A stretch of DNA of 58,374 bases, taken from the NCBI GenBank assembly GCA_022827055.1, contig JAJDTR010000108.1, positions 1 to 58,374 of the forward strand, written 5' to 3'. The notes below the pieces were generated by a model. That model was given only the letters and a program-made list of their open reading frames with translations, was not told the DNA's origin and made no database searches. Shown here piece by piece: positions 35,868 to 44,982 of this stretch (the stretch's first letter is position 1; each line of letters starts with the position of its first letter). The position numbers and the translations under genes are program-made. Source of the stretch: Candidatus Poribacteria bacterium. Its GTDB lineage: Bacteria; Poribacteria; WGA-4E; JAJDTR01.

Positions 35868-36701
35868 ATGGATCGAGTCAGTGCATTTGCGCCCGGCAAT
35901 ATTTCCGGTGTGTTCAAAATCATTTATCATGAAGATGCCGCAAAAATGCACTCGCTCGGCACGGGATTCACGGTCAAGGAGGGGGTAGTTGCCACGGTTT
36001 CCCGGGATAGTCAAACTACCGTCCTGTTTAATGAAGAGCAGATTCGTTTCCCGACGGTTGCAGCGGTTGTCCGGGAATTGACATCACAACCGATACGGAT
36101 AGAAATCGCCACCCCGCTTCCGCTGGGGTGCGGATTCGGTCTAAGCGGCGCATCGGCGCTCGCCACCGCGTATGCGGTGAATGCTCTGTTGAGCTTGGGC
36201 GTATCCGACTTGGAATTGGCAATGATCGCCCACGTCGCGGAAGTGGAGAATCGCACCGGATTGGGCGATGTATGCGCGCAATATCACGGCGGTTGTCTCG
36301 TTAAACTGAGAGAGGGCCACCCGTTGGATGCCCAACAACTGTCGGTTCGGGAACAGCCGATTCACTACAAATACTTTAGCCCGATCCAAACCAAGGAAGT
36401 TCTCGAAAATGTCGAACAACGCGCGCGAATCAACGAGGCAGCGGACGAAGCGTTGGGAGGATTGGAAGAATTCACGAGATCGAATGCGGTTGACTTCAGC
36501 GCGTACGTTGGCGTATCCAAGAGGTTCGCCATCAATAGTGGACTGTTGACAGACGCAAATGTCCGACGAACTATTGAAGAAATTGAAAGTAACGAGGGAG
36601 CGGCGTCTATGATTATGTTGGGCAACGCGGTGTTTGGAACTCACTCCTTTGAAGGGGCAGAAAAGACGACGCTTGTTAAACAGAGGGTGCAAATAGTGTA
36701 A
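35868..36701 (+). CDS. Archaeal-type pantoate kinase (GHMP family), 277 aa
   Basis: Resembles COG1829, the GHMP-family kinase of archaea that phosphorylates pantoate to 4-phosphopantoate with ATP. It starts VSAFAPGNISGVFKII, where the PGN/PGH-ISG motif is typical. The ATP-binding motif is PLPLGCGFGLSGASALATAY (residues 83-102), and HVAEVENRTGLGDVCAQYHGG follows, a strong family signature. AGGGG lies 5 bases before the ATG at 35868; a GTG at 35862 overlaps the preceding stop. The next gene encodes phosphopantothenate synthetase and starts one base after this stop codon. Together the two form the archaeal branch, which bypasses pantothenate as an intermediate. Confidence 0.88.
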   Translation: MDRVSAFAPGNISGVFKIIYHEDAAKMHSLGTGFTVKEGVVATVSRDSQTTVLFNEEQIRFPTVAAVVRELTSQPIRIEIATPLPLGCGFGLSGASALATAYAVNALLSLGVSDLELAMIAHVAEVENRTGLGDVCAQYHGGCLVKLREGHPLDAQQLSVREQPIHYKYFSPIQTKEVLENVEQRARINEAADEALGGLEEFTRSNAVDFSAYVGVSKRFAINSGLLTDANVRRTIEEIESNEGAASMIMLGNAVFGTHSFEGAEKTTLVKQRVQIV

Positions 36702-37448
36702 ATGACAGATGTCCCTGAAAGCCATCCGAGGTACATTTCTCTGAGAATACGAGATGTGATGACGGCTGGCGTAGAACGTGGAATCACCTCGGCGCACGGT
36801 CTGATTGCACACGGCCGCGGGGAAGCTTTTGACTATCTGATTGGCGAGAGAACACAAGCGTTCGCCAAGGAAGCCATACGCGGAGCAGCCGCGATGCTTC
36901 TACTCGCGAAACACGCTGTTATCTCGGTAAACGGCAACACGGCGGCGCTTGTGCCTCATAACTTGGTAGATTTGGGAAGGATTCTCGATGCGCCGTTGGA
37001 AGTCAATATCTTTCACGCATCGGCGCCCCGTGAACAAGCGATCCAAAACCATCTCCTCAAAAACGGCGCGGCAGAGGTGCTGATGCCTACCAAGGAGGCA
37101 CAACTTTCGCACATCGACTCGAACCGAAAATTCGTCCATCCTGACGGCATTCTGAATGCGGATGTTGTGTTCGTGCCGTTGGAAGACGGTGATCGCTGTG
37201 AAGCGCTGCGAAAGATGGGAAAAGAGGTCGTCACGGTAGACCTGAACCCGATGTCGAGAACGGCGAAATATGCGAGTGTCACCATTGTCGATAACGTCGT
37301 GCGCGCTCTGCCGGCGCTTATTCAGGAGATTCAGACTTTAAGAAATTCGGCGCCAGCGGTTTTGCAAGAAATCGTGTCGGGATTTTGTAACGAAAGCGTG
37401 TTGAGTGCCGCCCTCGAATGGATTCGTAGAGAGCCCGAGAATGATTAA
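36702..37448 (+). CDS. Archaeal-type 4-phosphopantoate--beta-alanine ligase (phosphopantothenate synthetase)
   Basis: Resembles COG1701 (formerly DUF137), which joins 4-phosphopantoate and beta-alanine, using ATP, to give 4'-phosphopantothenate for coenzyme A. Characteristic words are PESHPRYISLRIRD at the start, SAHGLIAHGRGEAFDYLIGE (31-49), HAVISVNGNTAALVPHNLVD (71-90), ADVVFVPLEDGDRCEALRKM (153-172) and VDLNPMSRTAKYASVTIVDN (179-198). The length of 248 residues fits the archaeal enzymes. The ATG directly follows the TAA of the kinase gene, so the two are coupled. The end overlaps the start of miaB by 8 bases. Lateral transfer from an archaeon is inferred. Confidence 0.9.
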   Translation: MTDVPESHPRYISLRIRDVMTAGVERGITSAHGLIAHGRGEAFDYLIGERTQAFAKEAIRGAAAMLLLAKHAVISVNGNTAALVPHNLVDLGRILDAPLEVNIFHASAPREQAIQNHLLKNGAAEVLMPTKEAQLSHIDSNRKFVHPDGILNADVVFVPLEDGDRCEALRKMGKEVVTVDLNPMSRTAKYASVTIVDNVVRALPALIQEIQTLRNSAPAVLQEIVSGFCNESVLSAALEWIRREPEND

Positions 37449-38838
37449 ACCGAGAGTTCAGACGAAAAACCCTATTCCGCTGTATCAACCTCTCCCGATT
37501 GCAGATCCGATTGCGCAATCGGACAGCCCGCAACCCAGGCGTGTCTATATCGAGACCTATGGCTGTCAGATGAACGTGAGCGACAGCGAGTTGATGACGG
37601 GCGTGCTGACCAGAAGCGGGCACCGCATCGCCAATCGAATCGAGGACGCGGATGTGATTCTGCTCAACACGTGCGCTATCCGGGAAAACGCCGAAACAAA
37701 GGTAATCAATCGTCTCACACAGTTGAGTCACCGAAAGCGAAAACAGGAGGACCTGATTCTCGGCGTCTGCGGTTGTATGGCTCAACACCTGCGCACCAAG
37801 CTTGTAGAAGCTGCGCCATACGTGGATCTCGTGATGGGACCGGACGCTTACCGCGATCTGCCGCGAGCGATAAACTCGGTGGCGAGCGGCGACCCATTCA
37901 TCAACCTGAAACTGGATAAAACCGAGGATTACGCCGACATCGCGCCGATCCGCAAAGATGGACTGCGAGCGTGGTTGACGATTCAGCGAGGCTGTGACAA
38001 GATGTGCACCTTCTGTATCGTACCTTTCGTGCGGGGACGAGAACGCAGCATCCCGCTTCCGATTTTGGTTGACGATGTGAAACGACTTGTGGACGAAGGA
38101 TTCAAGGAGATTGTCTTACTCGGTCAAACGGTGAATTCTTACAATGACGGAAAGCATGATTTCGGGGGTCTTTTGTATGCCGTGGGGGATGTCGATGGAA
38201 TTGAGCGAGTGCGTTTCACATCGCCGCACCCGAGCGACGCAAGCGGCGGGATGATCGATGCGATGGCAAACTGCGCTCAGGTGTGCAAACACATCCATTT
38301 GCCGCTGCAGTCGGGATCGACGAGGATTCTTAAAAAGATGCACCGCACCTACACGGCGGAGGAATACCGCACACTGATCGCGACGATGCGAGAGCGCGTT
38401 CCGAATCTGGCAATCTCCACGGATATTATCGTCGGCTTCTGCGGTGAAACAGAGCAAGATTTCGCGGAAACGTGCGATTTAATGAGCGAGATTCGTTACG
38501 ACTCGGCGTTCACCTTCAAGTACTCTCCCCGTGAAGGAACGCTTGCGCACAGAAGCCTTGAGGACGATGTTAGCGAGAAGGAGAAGGGGAAACGGCTAAG
38601 AACTGTCATTGAGTTACAGGAGAAAATCTCCCACGAGATCAACCAGGAATCGGTCGGGAAGACCGTAGAGGTGCTGGTTGAAGGCGAATCCCGTCGACAA
38701 TCAGACAACTATCAGGGAAAAACAGACAACTTCAAAACGACGGTGTTCCCAAAGGAGAACGCAGTGGTCGGCGACCTCGTGAAGGTGGCGATCGAGTCCG
38801 CTTCGGCACATACGCTAGTCGGAAGAATCACCGTTTGA
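37441..38838 (+). CDS. miaB: tRNA-2-methylthio-N6-dimethylallyladenosine synthase
   Basis: A radical-SAM methylthiotransferase that adds a methylthio group to i6A37 of tRNAs reading UNN codons. The N-terminal UPF0004 domain has the three cluster cysteines (YIETYGCQMNVSDSE, NTCAIRENAE, GVCGCMAQ). The radical SAM motif is RGCDKMCTFCIVPFVRGRER (CxxxCxxC). QSGSTRILKKMHRTYTAEEY and TDIIVGFCGETEQDF follow, and a TRAM domain closes the protein. The ATG at 37441 overlaps the end of the preceding gene; the frame is open further upstream to 37405, but the shorter start is preferred. Length 465 residues, normal for MiaB. Confidence 0.95.
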   Translation: MIKPRVQTKNPIPLYQPLPIADPIAQSDSPQPRRVYIETYGCQMNVSDSELMTGVLTRSGHRIANRIEDADVILLNTCAIRENAETKVINRLTQLSHRKRKQEDLILGVCGCMAQHLRTKLVEAAPYVDLVMGPDAYRDLPRAINSVASGDPFINLKLDKTEDYADIAPIRKDGLRAWLTIQRGCDKMCTFCIVPFVRGRERSIPLPILVDDVKRLVDEGFKEIVLLGQTVNSYNDGKHDFGGLLYAVGDVDGIERVRFTSPHPSDASGGMIDAMANCAQVCKHIHLPLQSGSTRILKKMHRTYTAEEYRTLIATMRERVPNLAISTDIIVGFCGETEQDFAETCDLMSEIRYDSAFTFKYSPREGTLAHRSLEDDVSEKEKGKRLRTVIELQEKISHEINQESVGKTVEVLVEGESRRQSDNYQGKTDNFKTTVFPKENAVVGDLVKVAIESASAHTLVGRITV

Positions 38839-39485
38839 GGCGGTTTCAAAGCCATTTGCCAATCAGCGGGTTATATGCATCTTTAGCCCGACTTTGTACA
38901 TTAAAACGCTCTCAACGGCTGGTGCGCGGTGCGCACCTTACAAGAGATGGTAGGCAGGGGGATTCCTATCGTAATTCTTATCCAGTCGCTTGATCCTCCG
39001 GTGCAGGCGCGGGGAGGAATCGTGTTCTATTGACATTGCGCAGCATCTATTATCGCACTCACTATTCGTTCGTTCGATCCCCTGGAGTGCACGAGGTGAA
39101 AATCTCTACTAAGTTACTTGCTGATAGAATCATTCCGACAGGAATGATGGGGTGCAATCAAGAACACTCGACATTGCACTCCTCTGGAGTGCAGACGCGG
39201 AGAGGACTCTTGTTCTATTGATATTGTACTCCTCTGGAGTGCAGGCATTAGGTTCGTCGACTTCTATAACATATGGGATCTCTATGGGATTTCTATCGCG
39301 CTCGCTAATCACTCGCTTGATCGGTCATTATCTATTCCATTGATCTCTCGTTAGGCAGTTAGTTTATCGCACCCTACAAGAAATGGTGGGCAGTGCCCAC
39401 CCTACAAATGTTACAAAGTCAAGGTTAGGTCTTCAAGTTCGGCAACGTTAGCAAATACAACGGAACTTCCACGAAAGGAGTTTCC
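38839..39485. repeat. Spacer of clustered palindromes and CTATCGC-type repeats
   Basis: No gene was found. Elements are: GGTGCGC-GGT-GCGCACC at 38931-38947; ATCATTCC-GACA-GGAATGAT at 39129-39148; TGCACTCC-TCT-GGAGTGCA at 39175-39193 with a degenerate copy at about 39225-39241; and GGTGGGCA-G-TGCCCACC at 39385-39401. Between them lie words such as CGCGGAGAGGA, TTGTTCTATTGACATT and CGCTCGCTAATCACTCGCTT. The ribosome site AAGGAG for the gene at 39486 is at its right end. Confidence 0.65.
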
Positions 39486-40427
39486 ATGCCCCCGACTGTT
39501 GTGATTGTCAAGTGTTCGAGCTATTCACAGGAACTGGTTGATCATGCCGTCTCTAATCTGCTGGAACTGCTTGGAGGAATCGGCAACTACGTGAAACCGG
39601 GGAATCGAGTCCTTCTAAAACCGAACCTTCTCGGCGCCTCCCACGCCGATGATCCGACAGCCACCCATCACACGGTGATGCGTTCGTTAATTCGCCAAAT
39701 ACAGTCTGTCGGCGGAAAACCGATTATCGGTGATTCGCCGGCATTTGGAAATGTGACGACAGTCGCGAGAAAATCGGGGCTCATGAAGGTCGCCGAGGAA
39801 TTAGGCGTGCCGATTACCGATTGGACGGGAGGAGTACGAGTACCTGCCCCGTCATCCTACGGCTTGCGCACTTACAAGTTGGCACGCGAGGTGGTAGAAG
39901 CGGATGTCGTGATCAACGTGCCGAAACTGAAAGTGCATCAGCAGATGCAACTGACCGCGGCAATCAAGAATAACTTCGGCTGCGTACCCGGCAAGCGGAA
40001 AGCGCGTCTCCATTTCTCACGCGGGAAAGATCGGGTCACGTTCGGAAAGATGCTAATTGAATACTGCCAACTGATTAAACCGGCGATCACGGTCGTCGAC
40101 GCTATCACTGCAATGGACAAAATGGGTCCGCGATACGGAAACGCCTACCCGCTCGCGATATTGACCGGCGGTGTGGATGTAATTGCGTTGGACCGCGTGC
40201 ACGCGGAAATTATCGGCTTGTCGGATACGCAGTTCGACCTGATGAACGCCGCACGAGCGCTTGGCGTCGGGGAAACCGACTTGGAGAAGATTGAGATTTT
40301 AGGGGAGCACCTGTCGGACGTGCGTGTATCCGATTTCCAATTCCCGGGACCCGTGCCGGTGAATTTCTCGCCGCTTCGAATTGCCAAGAGCACGCTCAAG
40401 CATCTTTGGGCAAAGCGTGTTGCCTAA
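39486..40427 (+). CDS. DUF362 domain protein, 313 aa
   Basis: A cytoplasmic DUF362 family protein of unknown activity. Signatures are VKPGNRVLLKPNLLGASHAD, ATHHTVMRSLIRQI, PIIGDSPAFGNV, DVVINVPKLKVHQQMQLTAA (with the conserved PKLKxH) and IKNNFGCVPGKRKARLH. The C-terminal part carries ITVVDAITAMDKMGPRYGN. No ferredoxin-type cysteine cluster follows, unlike some family members. AAGGAG stands 5 bases before the ATG. It is a single gene between repeat-filled spacers. Related domains occur in proteins linked to sulfatase or cofactor loci, but no specific role can be inferred. Confidence 0.88.
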   Translation: MPPTVVIVKCSSYSQELVDHAVSNLLELLGGIGNYVKPGNRVLLKPNLLGASHADDPTATHHTVMRSLIRQIQSVGGKPIIGDSPAFGNVTTVARKSGLMKVAEELGVPITDWTGGVRVPAPSSYGLRTYKLAREVVEADVVINVPKLKVHQQMQLTAAIKNNFGCVPGKRKARLHFSRGKDRVTFGKMLIEYCQLIKPAITVVDAITAMDKMGPRYGNAYPLAILTGGVDVIALDRVHAEIIGLSDTQFDLMNAARALGVGETDLEKIEILGEHLSDVRVSDFQFPGPVPVNFSPLRIAKSTLKHLWAKRVA

Positions 40428-40618
40428 CTTCGGACTGTAAAGGATTGATGAGGATCAACTGACCGGATAGGGAGGGCGATAGTAGATCCCGCGCGATAGA
40501 ACTCCCATAGAGATCTTACCCCGCCCCCTACGATAGGAACTTATCGGCAAATTATGGGCACGCCTTACTTAAATGTCGACACGCCGTAATGCACTTCAAA
40601 GTTAAAGAATTGTATTAA
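40428..40618. repeat. Interspersed repeat, inverted copy 2
   Basis: The stretch 40528-40585 is the reverse complement, with 8 mismatches, of 34642-34699. The preceding part to about 40466 holds GCGCGATAGAACTCCCATAG and similar words, again the reverse of the CTATCGC family. The two copies bracket the segment 34.7-40.5 kb with the coenzyme A operon, miaB and the DUF362 gene. Confidence 0.65.
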
Positions 40619-41404
40619 ATGTCAAAGATCAGAATCAAATCGCAACCTGAAATCGAAGCCATGCGGCGCAGCGGTAAAGCAGCGTCCCTTTTGCTGCAAA
40701 GGATTGGCGAGGGCGTTGCACCTGGCGTCTCAACCTATGAGTTGGACCAAATCTCGCGCCAGACCATTAAAGAACTCGGTGGAGTGTCCTCATTTCTAGG
40801 CTATCAACTTCCCGAACACGCCCCATACCCGGCAACAATTTGCGCTTCGATTAACGAAGAGATTATCCATGGTATCCCGAGCAAAGCGGTCATCCTGAAG
40901 GAGGGTGACATCATCGGAATTGATACCGCCATCTTTCTCGGCGGCTTCCACGGCGACAACGCCTTTACGTTTAAGGTGGGAGAGATTTCCGAGGATGCGC
41001 AGAAATTGCTTGACGTAACCAGAGAATCGCTTTACGCCTCTATCAATGAGGCAAAACCCGGCAATCGACTGGGCGATGTATGCTATGCCGTGCAGGAATG
41101 CGTTGAAGCGCACGGGTTCTCCGTCGCGCGGGATTTCGTCGGTCACGGAATCGGACGCAGTATGCACGAATCTCCACAGGTGCCAAACTTTGGCGAACCC
41201 GGGAAGGGCATTCGGTTGAAACCCGGGATGGTACTTGCCATTGAGCCGATGGTCAATGCGGGACGTTATGAGGCAGCGGTGCGTGAGGATGGATGGACGG
41301 CTGTCACGGCGGACTCGAGCTTGTCCGCTCATTTTGAACACACGGTAGCCGTTCTCTCCGACGGACCGGAAATCCTAACCTACAATCCGGACCTGTGGGG
41401 ATGA
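40619..41404 (+). CDS. map: Type I methionine aminopeptidase
   Basis: Removes the initiator methionine from nascent proteins; a dinuclear metal enzyme of the pita-bread fold. Metal ligands are visible: Asp in DIIGIDTAIFLGG, Asp in FHGDNAFTF, His in VGHGIGRSMHESPQVPNF, Glu in VLAIEPMVNAG and Glu in HFEHTVAVL. The length of 261 residues is normal for the type without a zinc-finger extension. No clear Shine-Dalgarno sequence precedes the ATG at 40619. A ccmC-type gene starts 14 bases after the stop, so the two are probably co-transcribed. Confidence 0.96.
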   Translation: MSKIRIKSQPEIEAMRRSGKAASLLLQRIGEGVAPGVSTYELDQISRQTIKELGGVSSFLGYQLPEHAPYPATICASINEEIIHGIPSKAVILKEGDIIGIDTAIFLGGFHGDNAFTFKVGEISEDAQKLLDVTRESLYASINEAKPGNRLGDVCYAVQECVEAHGFSVARDFVGHGIGRSMHESPQVPNFGEPGKGIRLKPGMVLAIEPMVNAGRYEAAVREDGWTAVTADSSLSAHFEHTVAVLSDGPEILTYNPDLWG

Positions 41405-41417
41405 GATTAGGAAAACC

Positions 41418-42083
41418 ATGAAGCTATCTCAAGTTGTTGGAACCATCGCGATGGCGTTTCTGTTTTTGGCGATTTATCTAGTCTTTAGCTATGCGCCAAT
41501 CGAGACGACCATGCTCGAAGTTCAAAAGATTTTCTACTTTCACGTGTCTTCCGCGCTTACCGTCTTTCTCGCTTTTGGCGTGACGTGTCTATTTAGCCTT
41601 CTCTACTTGATTAAACGAAATGACAAATTTGACACGGTCGCTGCCGCGTCGGCGGAGCTTGGAATTGTTTTCTGCACAATCGTGTTACTCACGGGACCTA
41701 TCTGGGCGAAGCCTGCATGGAATACGTGGTGGAACTGGGAACCGAGACTCACAAGCACGCTCATTCTCTGGCTGATGTATATCGGCTACTTTATCTTGAG
41801 ATCGGCGCTGGCGGGGGAAAAGAAGAAAGTTTATTCAGCTGTATTGGGCATTCTCGCTTTCTTGGACGTCCCGATAGTCTACTTCTCGGTGGAAATCTGG
41901 CAAGGCAACCTGCATCCCGACACTGACACAAAGTGGAACTTAGCCCCGGAGATGGTTACAACATGGATGTTAACCTGGCTTGCTCTAACCGTGGTTTACG
42001 TCTTTGTGCTCATGGTGCGGTATGAAACGGAACACCTGAAGACGCGCTTGGAAATCATTCAGGATCGGCAAATGGGGGAATGA
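41418..42083 (+). CDS. ccmC: Heme exporter protein C (cytochrome c maturation)
   Basis: An inner-membrane protein that presents heme to CcmE during cytochrome c maturation. Six membrane segments are seen. The tryptophan-rich periplasmic motif is WNTWWNWEPRLTS (residues 101-113), where typical CcmC has WVWDARLTS. His42 (FYFHVSS) and the His in SVEIWQGNLHPD fit the two heme-ligand histidines. AGGA precedes the ATG. It starts 14 bases after map and is followed by a CcmD-like gene. No ccmA, ccmB, ccmE or ccmF is in the window, so the rest of the system must lie elsewhere. Confidence 0.9.
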   Translation: MKLSQVVGTIAMAFLFLAIYLVFSYAPIETTMLEVQKIFYFHVSSALTVFLAFGVTCLFSLLYLIKRNDKFDTVAAASAELGIVFCTIVLLTGPIWAKPAWNTWWNWEPRLTSTLILWLMYIGYFILRSALAGEKKKVYSAVLGILAFLDVPIVYFSVEIWQGNLHPDTDTKWNLAPEMVTTWMLTWLALTVVYVFVLMVRYETEHLKTRLEIIQDRQMGE

Positions 42084-42144
42084 TTGCCGCCGTTGGGGGG
42101 CGCGGAAGGAAGGTATTCTCGAATAGGTGAGTTGGAGGAATTGA

Positions 42145-42504
42145 ATGAACAAGGCAGCCTTGGTAATCGTTGGATTAGTTTTCCTCATCTTTTTCAGCTT
42201 GTTTCTCGGAGGTCAGGTCCCGATTGCGATTACACAGGATGAAGTTCGCGCGGCAGTTAACGATGCTATCGCCGATATGGACGCCCAAGTCGATGAAACC
42301 GAAGTTGGTCAAGCGGTAAGCAGATCAATAGAAAAGCTGGAAGAACGGCAAAAGCGCCGCTTGAAGTTTCTGGTTTCTGCCTATTTCATGATTTGGCTAG
42401 TATTTAGCTTCTACGTACTGCGGATTGTCCGGGAACAATCTCGGTTGCGGCAGCGTCTGGATCAACTGGAATCCCACCCAGATCGCTCGGGCGAGGGCAA
42501 TTAA
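42145..42504 (+). CDS. CcmD-like membrane protein, 119 aa
   Basis: A small protein with two membrane segments: an N-terminal one (ALVIVGLVFLIFFSLFLGG) and a second at about residues 73-93 (FLVSAYFMIWLVFSFYVLRI) that has the CcmD pattern of an aromatic-rich helix followed by a basic, coiled-coil-like tail (REQSRLRQRLDQLE). The first helix and the acidic linker between the two are not part of normal CcmD, which is about 50-70 residues long. GGAGG lies 6 bases before the ATG. Location directly after ccmC supports a role in holding CcmC to CcmE. Confidence 0.7.
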   Translation: MNKAALVIVGLVFLIFFSLFLGGQVPIAITQDEVRAAVNDAIADMDAQVDETEVGQAVSRSIEKLEERQKRRLKFLVSAYFMIWLVFSFYVLRIVREQSRLRQRLDQLESHPDRSGEGN

Positions 42505-42962
42505 TATCACAAACCCCACCTTCAAATTTCCCAAGACATTCCCTCCCAAGTCGTTCTATTGATCCTATCCGGTCACTTAATCACTCGCTATTCGCTCGCT
42601 TGATTGGTTGGTTTGCGTATGCCACAATCTATCTAAATGAAGATTAGATATTTAAATCGGTAATTCTAGTTTTCCCTAAACTCGGTAGGTGCGGTTTCCT
42701 AACTGCACCGAGCATCGTTAGGATATTACCGAATTATTTTTTTAAACTCCATACAGATTGTCGTACAGAGGAACGACGCGTATTTTACCTCTTTTGCACG
42801 GATGGCGGAAGCAAGAGTTCGGTTTCGATGGATTTAAACTAGCGACGGGATGGTTGAAAGGAAGAAAATGGTAGGTAGGACGAACTGTAGCACACATCTT
42901 CCGGCAGGAAACGCAGCGCAATCCCGATGCTGGAGAGATATGTGCTACAGTCGTTTATGAAG
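42505..42962. repeat. Spacer with palindromic elements between ccmD-like gene and glnB
   Basis: No gene was found. CTATTGATCC and CGCTATTCGCTCGCTTGAT words fill 42555-42610. An imperfect GGTGCGGTT hairpin lies at 42683-42710. At 42884-42894 ACTGTAGCACA pairs exactly with TGTGCTACAGT at 42941-42951, forming a long hairpin with an internal loop region just downstream of the minus-strand glnB gene, where it could act in termination or RNA stability. Confidence 0.6.
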
Positions 42963-43316
<354 letters not shown>

Positions 43317-43513
43317 TTAACCTAAGCGCAATTTAGGAAGTCTACGATCCACCACAATGTTAAAGTATCACATGTAGGCCGATTTTCAACATCGGCATCT
43401 CTGTTGGTGCTTGATACCATGATAGAAGTATCGGCCCAACATGCGGCACAAATGTGAAGTGCTGAACTTTAACTGTCGCGAATCTTCGTACGACGCTGGG
43501 TACGTCTCAGTGG

Positions 43514-44905
43514 CTAAAGGTTGTAACCTCGTTCGTCGTGCAGCACCAGATCCAGACCTTCCCTTTCCTCATCCCCTTCAACACGCAGACCGATAATCGC
43601 ATCCAGAATCTTAAGGATGATAAAGGAGAGTATGGCGCTCCAGACAATAGTGATAACAACGCTCAGGAGTTGCTTGACGAACTGAGCACCAATATTTAAA
43701 TCCGCCTCTACGCCGCCGAGGGCCTTCGCAGCGAAAATTCCGGTCAAGAGTGCACCGACGATACCACCGATACCGTGCACGCCAAAGGCGTCCAGTGAAT
43801 CATCATAGCCCAGTTTCTGTTTGAGACTCGTCGCCCCCCAGAAGCAGACGACGCCGGACACAACACCAATGACCAAAGCTCCCATCGGCCCGACGCTGCC
43901 TGACGCCGGAGTAATAGCGACCAGCCCGGCGACAGCCCCCGTCACGATACCGAGCACACTGGGTTTACCGTGTTTCATCCACTCGGTAAACATCCAGGCA
44001 ATCGCCGCTGTCCCGGTCGAGATTTGCGTTACGAGCATCGCCATTCCTGCTGCGCCATCCGCTGCAACGGCGCTGCCGGCGTTGAATCCGAACCACCCGA
44101 CCCAAAGCATAGATGCTCCGGCTACAGTCAGCGTTAGACTGTGCGGCGGCATAGGTGTCGTCGGATAACCTATCCGTTTCCCAATCATTATTGCGGCAAC
44201 GAGCGCGGCAACTCCTGCGTTGATGTGAACGACTGTGCCGCCCGCAAAATCAAGCGCGCCGATGATGTCTCCGAAGAGCGAACCCGGGCCTCCCCATGCC
44301 ATGTGGCAGATGGGCGCATACACAATCAGTGACCAAATGCCGGAAAACCAGAGCACTGCGCTGAACTTCATACGCTCCGCAAAAGCGCCTACGATGAGCG
44401 CCGGCGTAATAATCGCAAAGGTTAGTTGAAACGTAAGAAACACCGTCTCCGGAATTGTCCCGGACGCAGTGCCTACGTCTATACCCTTAAGGAACACCTT
44501 CCCCAGTCCCCCAATGAACGAATTAAGGTTCAGGGTACCAGCATTCATACCTGTCGTATCAAATGCGAGACTATAACCAAGCAACACCCACAGTACGGTG
44601 ATTAAGCCCGTGATTGCGAAGCATTGCATTAACACGGACAGCACATTGTTCCTGCGGACCAGACCACCATAGAACAGGGACAACCCTGGGATAGTCATGA
44701 ACAGGACCAATGCTGTCGCGGTGAGTAACCACGCGGTGTCACCGGAGTCAATTGCGGCGCCTTCCTCGGCGAGCGCAAGCCCCGGCGCCAATAAACCAAC
44801 CAACAATACCATCGACCACAAAACGTATTTCCGTCGACTACTATCTAAAAGCCAAAACCTCTCTCGAATGCGGCCATTGCATTCTGAAATGTCGTGCTTT
44901 TGCAT
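43514..44905 (-). CDS. amtB: Ammonium transporter
   Basis: An Amt/MEP/Rh channel for ammonium uptake at low concentration. A long N-terminal region ends in a signal peptide (LVGLLAPGLALAEEG). The core has AWLLTATALVLFMTIPGLSL with the first-pore FYGGLVRRNN signature, GAFAERMKFSAVLWF, DFAGGTVVHINAGVAALVAA with the first pore His, and DAFGVHGIGGIVGALLTG with the second. GGGGG lies 5 bases before the ATG. A sigma-70 type promoter is placed 50 bases upstream. The 212-base spacer to glnB contains no clear terminator, so the two may be co-transcribed and nitrogen-regulated. Confidence 0.96.
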   Translation of the reverse strand: MQKHDISECNGRIRERFWLLDSSRRKYVLWSMVLLVGLLAPGLALAEEGAAIDSGDTAWLLTATALVLFMTIPGLSLFYGGLVRRNNVLSVLMQCFAITGLITVLWVLLGYSLAFDTTGMNAGTLNLNSFIGGLGKVFLKGIDVGTASGTIPETVFLTFQLTFAIITPALIVGAFAERMKFSAVLWFSGIWSLIVYAPICHMAWGGPGSLFGDIIGALDFAGGTVVHINAGVAALVAAIMIGKRIGYPTTPMPPHSLTLTVAGASMLWVGWFGFNAGSAVAADGAAGMAMLVTQISTGTAAIAWMFTEWMKHGKPSVLGIVTGAVAGLVAITPASGSVGPMGALVIGVVSGVVCFWGATSLKQKLGYDDSLDAFGVHGIGGIVGALLTGIFAAKALGGVEADLNIGAQFVKQLLSVVITIVWSAILSFIILKILDAIIGLRVEGDEEREGLDLVLHDERGYNL

Positions 44906-44953
44906 TCTAACCCCCTTTTTGACGGTGTATGGTGAGAACGAGACGCTTTTCTC

Positions 44954-44982
44954 ATTTTAGCATAGTGCGAAGATCAGATCAA
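44954..44982 (-). promoter_or_regulatory. Sigma-70 type promoter for amtB
   Basis: On the minus strand, TTGATC (44977-44982) and TAAAAT (44954-44959) are separated by 17 bases and lie about 50 bases before the amtB start. No sigma-54 element was recognised. Confidence 0.5.

Noticed and set aside
36141..36857. A 238-codon minus-strand frame
   Set aside because: It is antisense to the pantoate kinase and synthetase genes and has no recognisable protein motif.
39129..39241. Possible CRISPR-like array from repeated GGAGTGCA units
   Set aside because: The units are few, unevenly spaced and palindromic, with no equal-length spacers and no cas genes nearby.
40796..41341. A 181-codon minus-strand frame
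   Set aside because: It is antisense to map, which has all its metal ligands.
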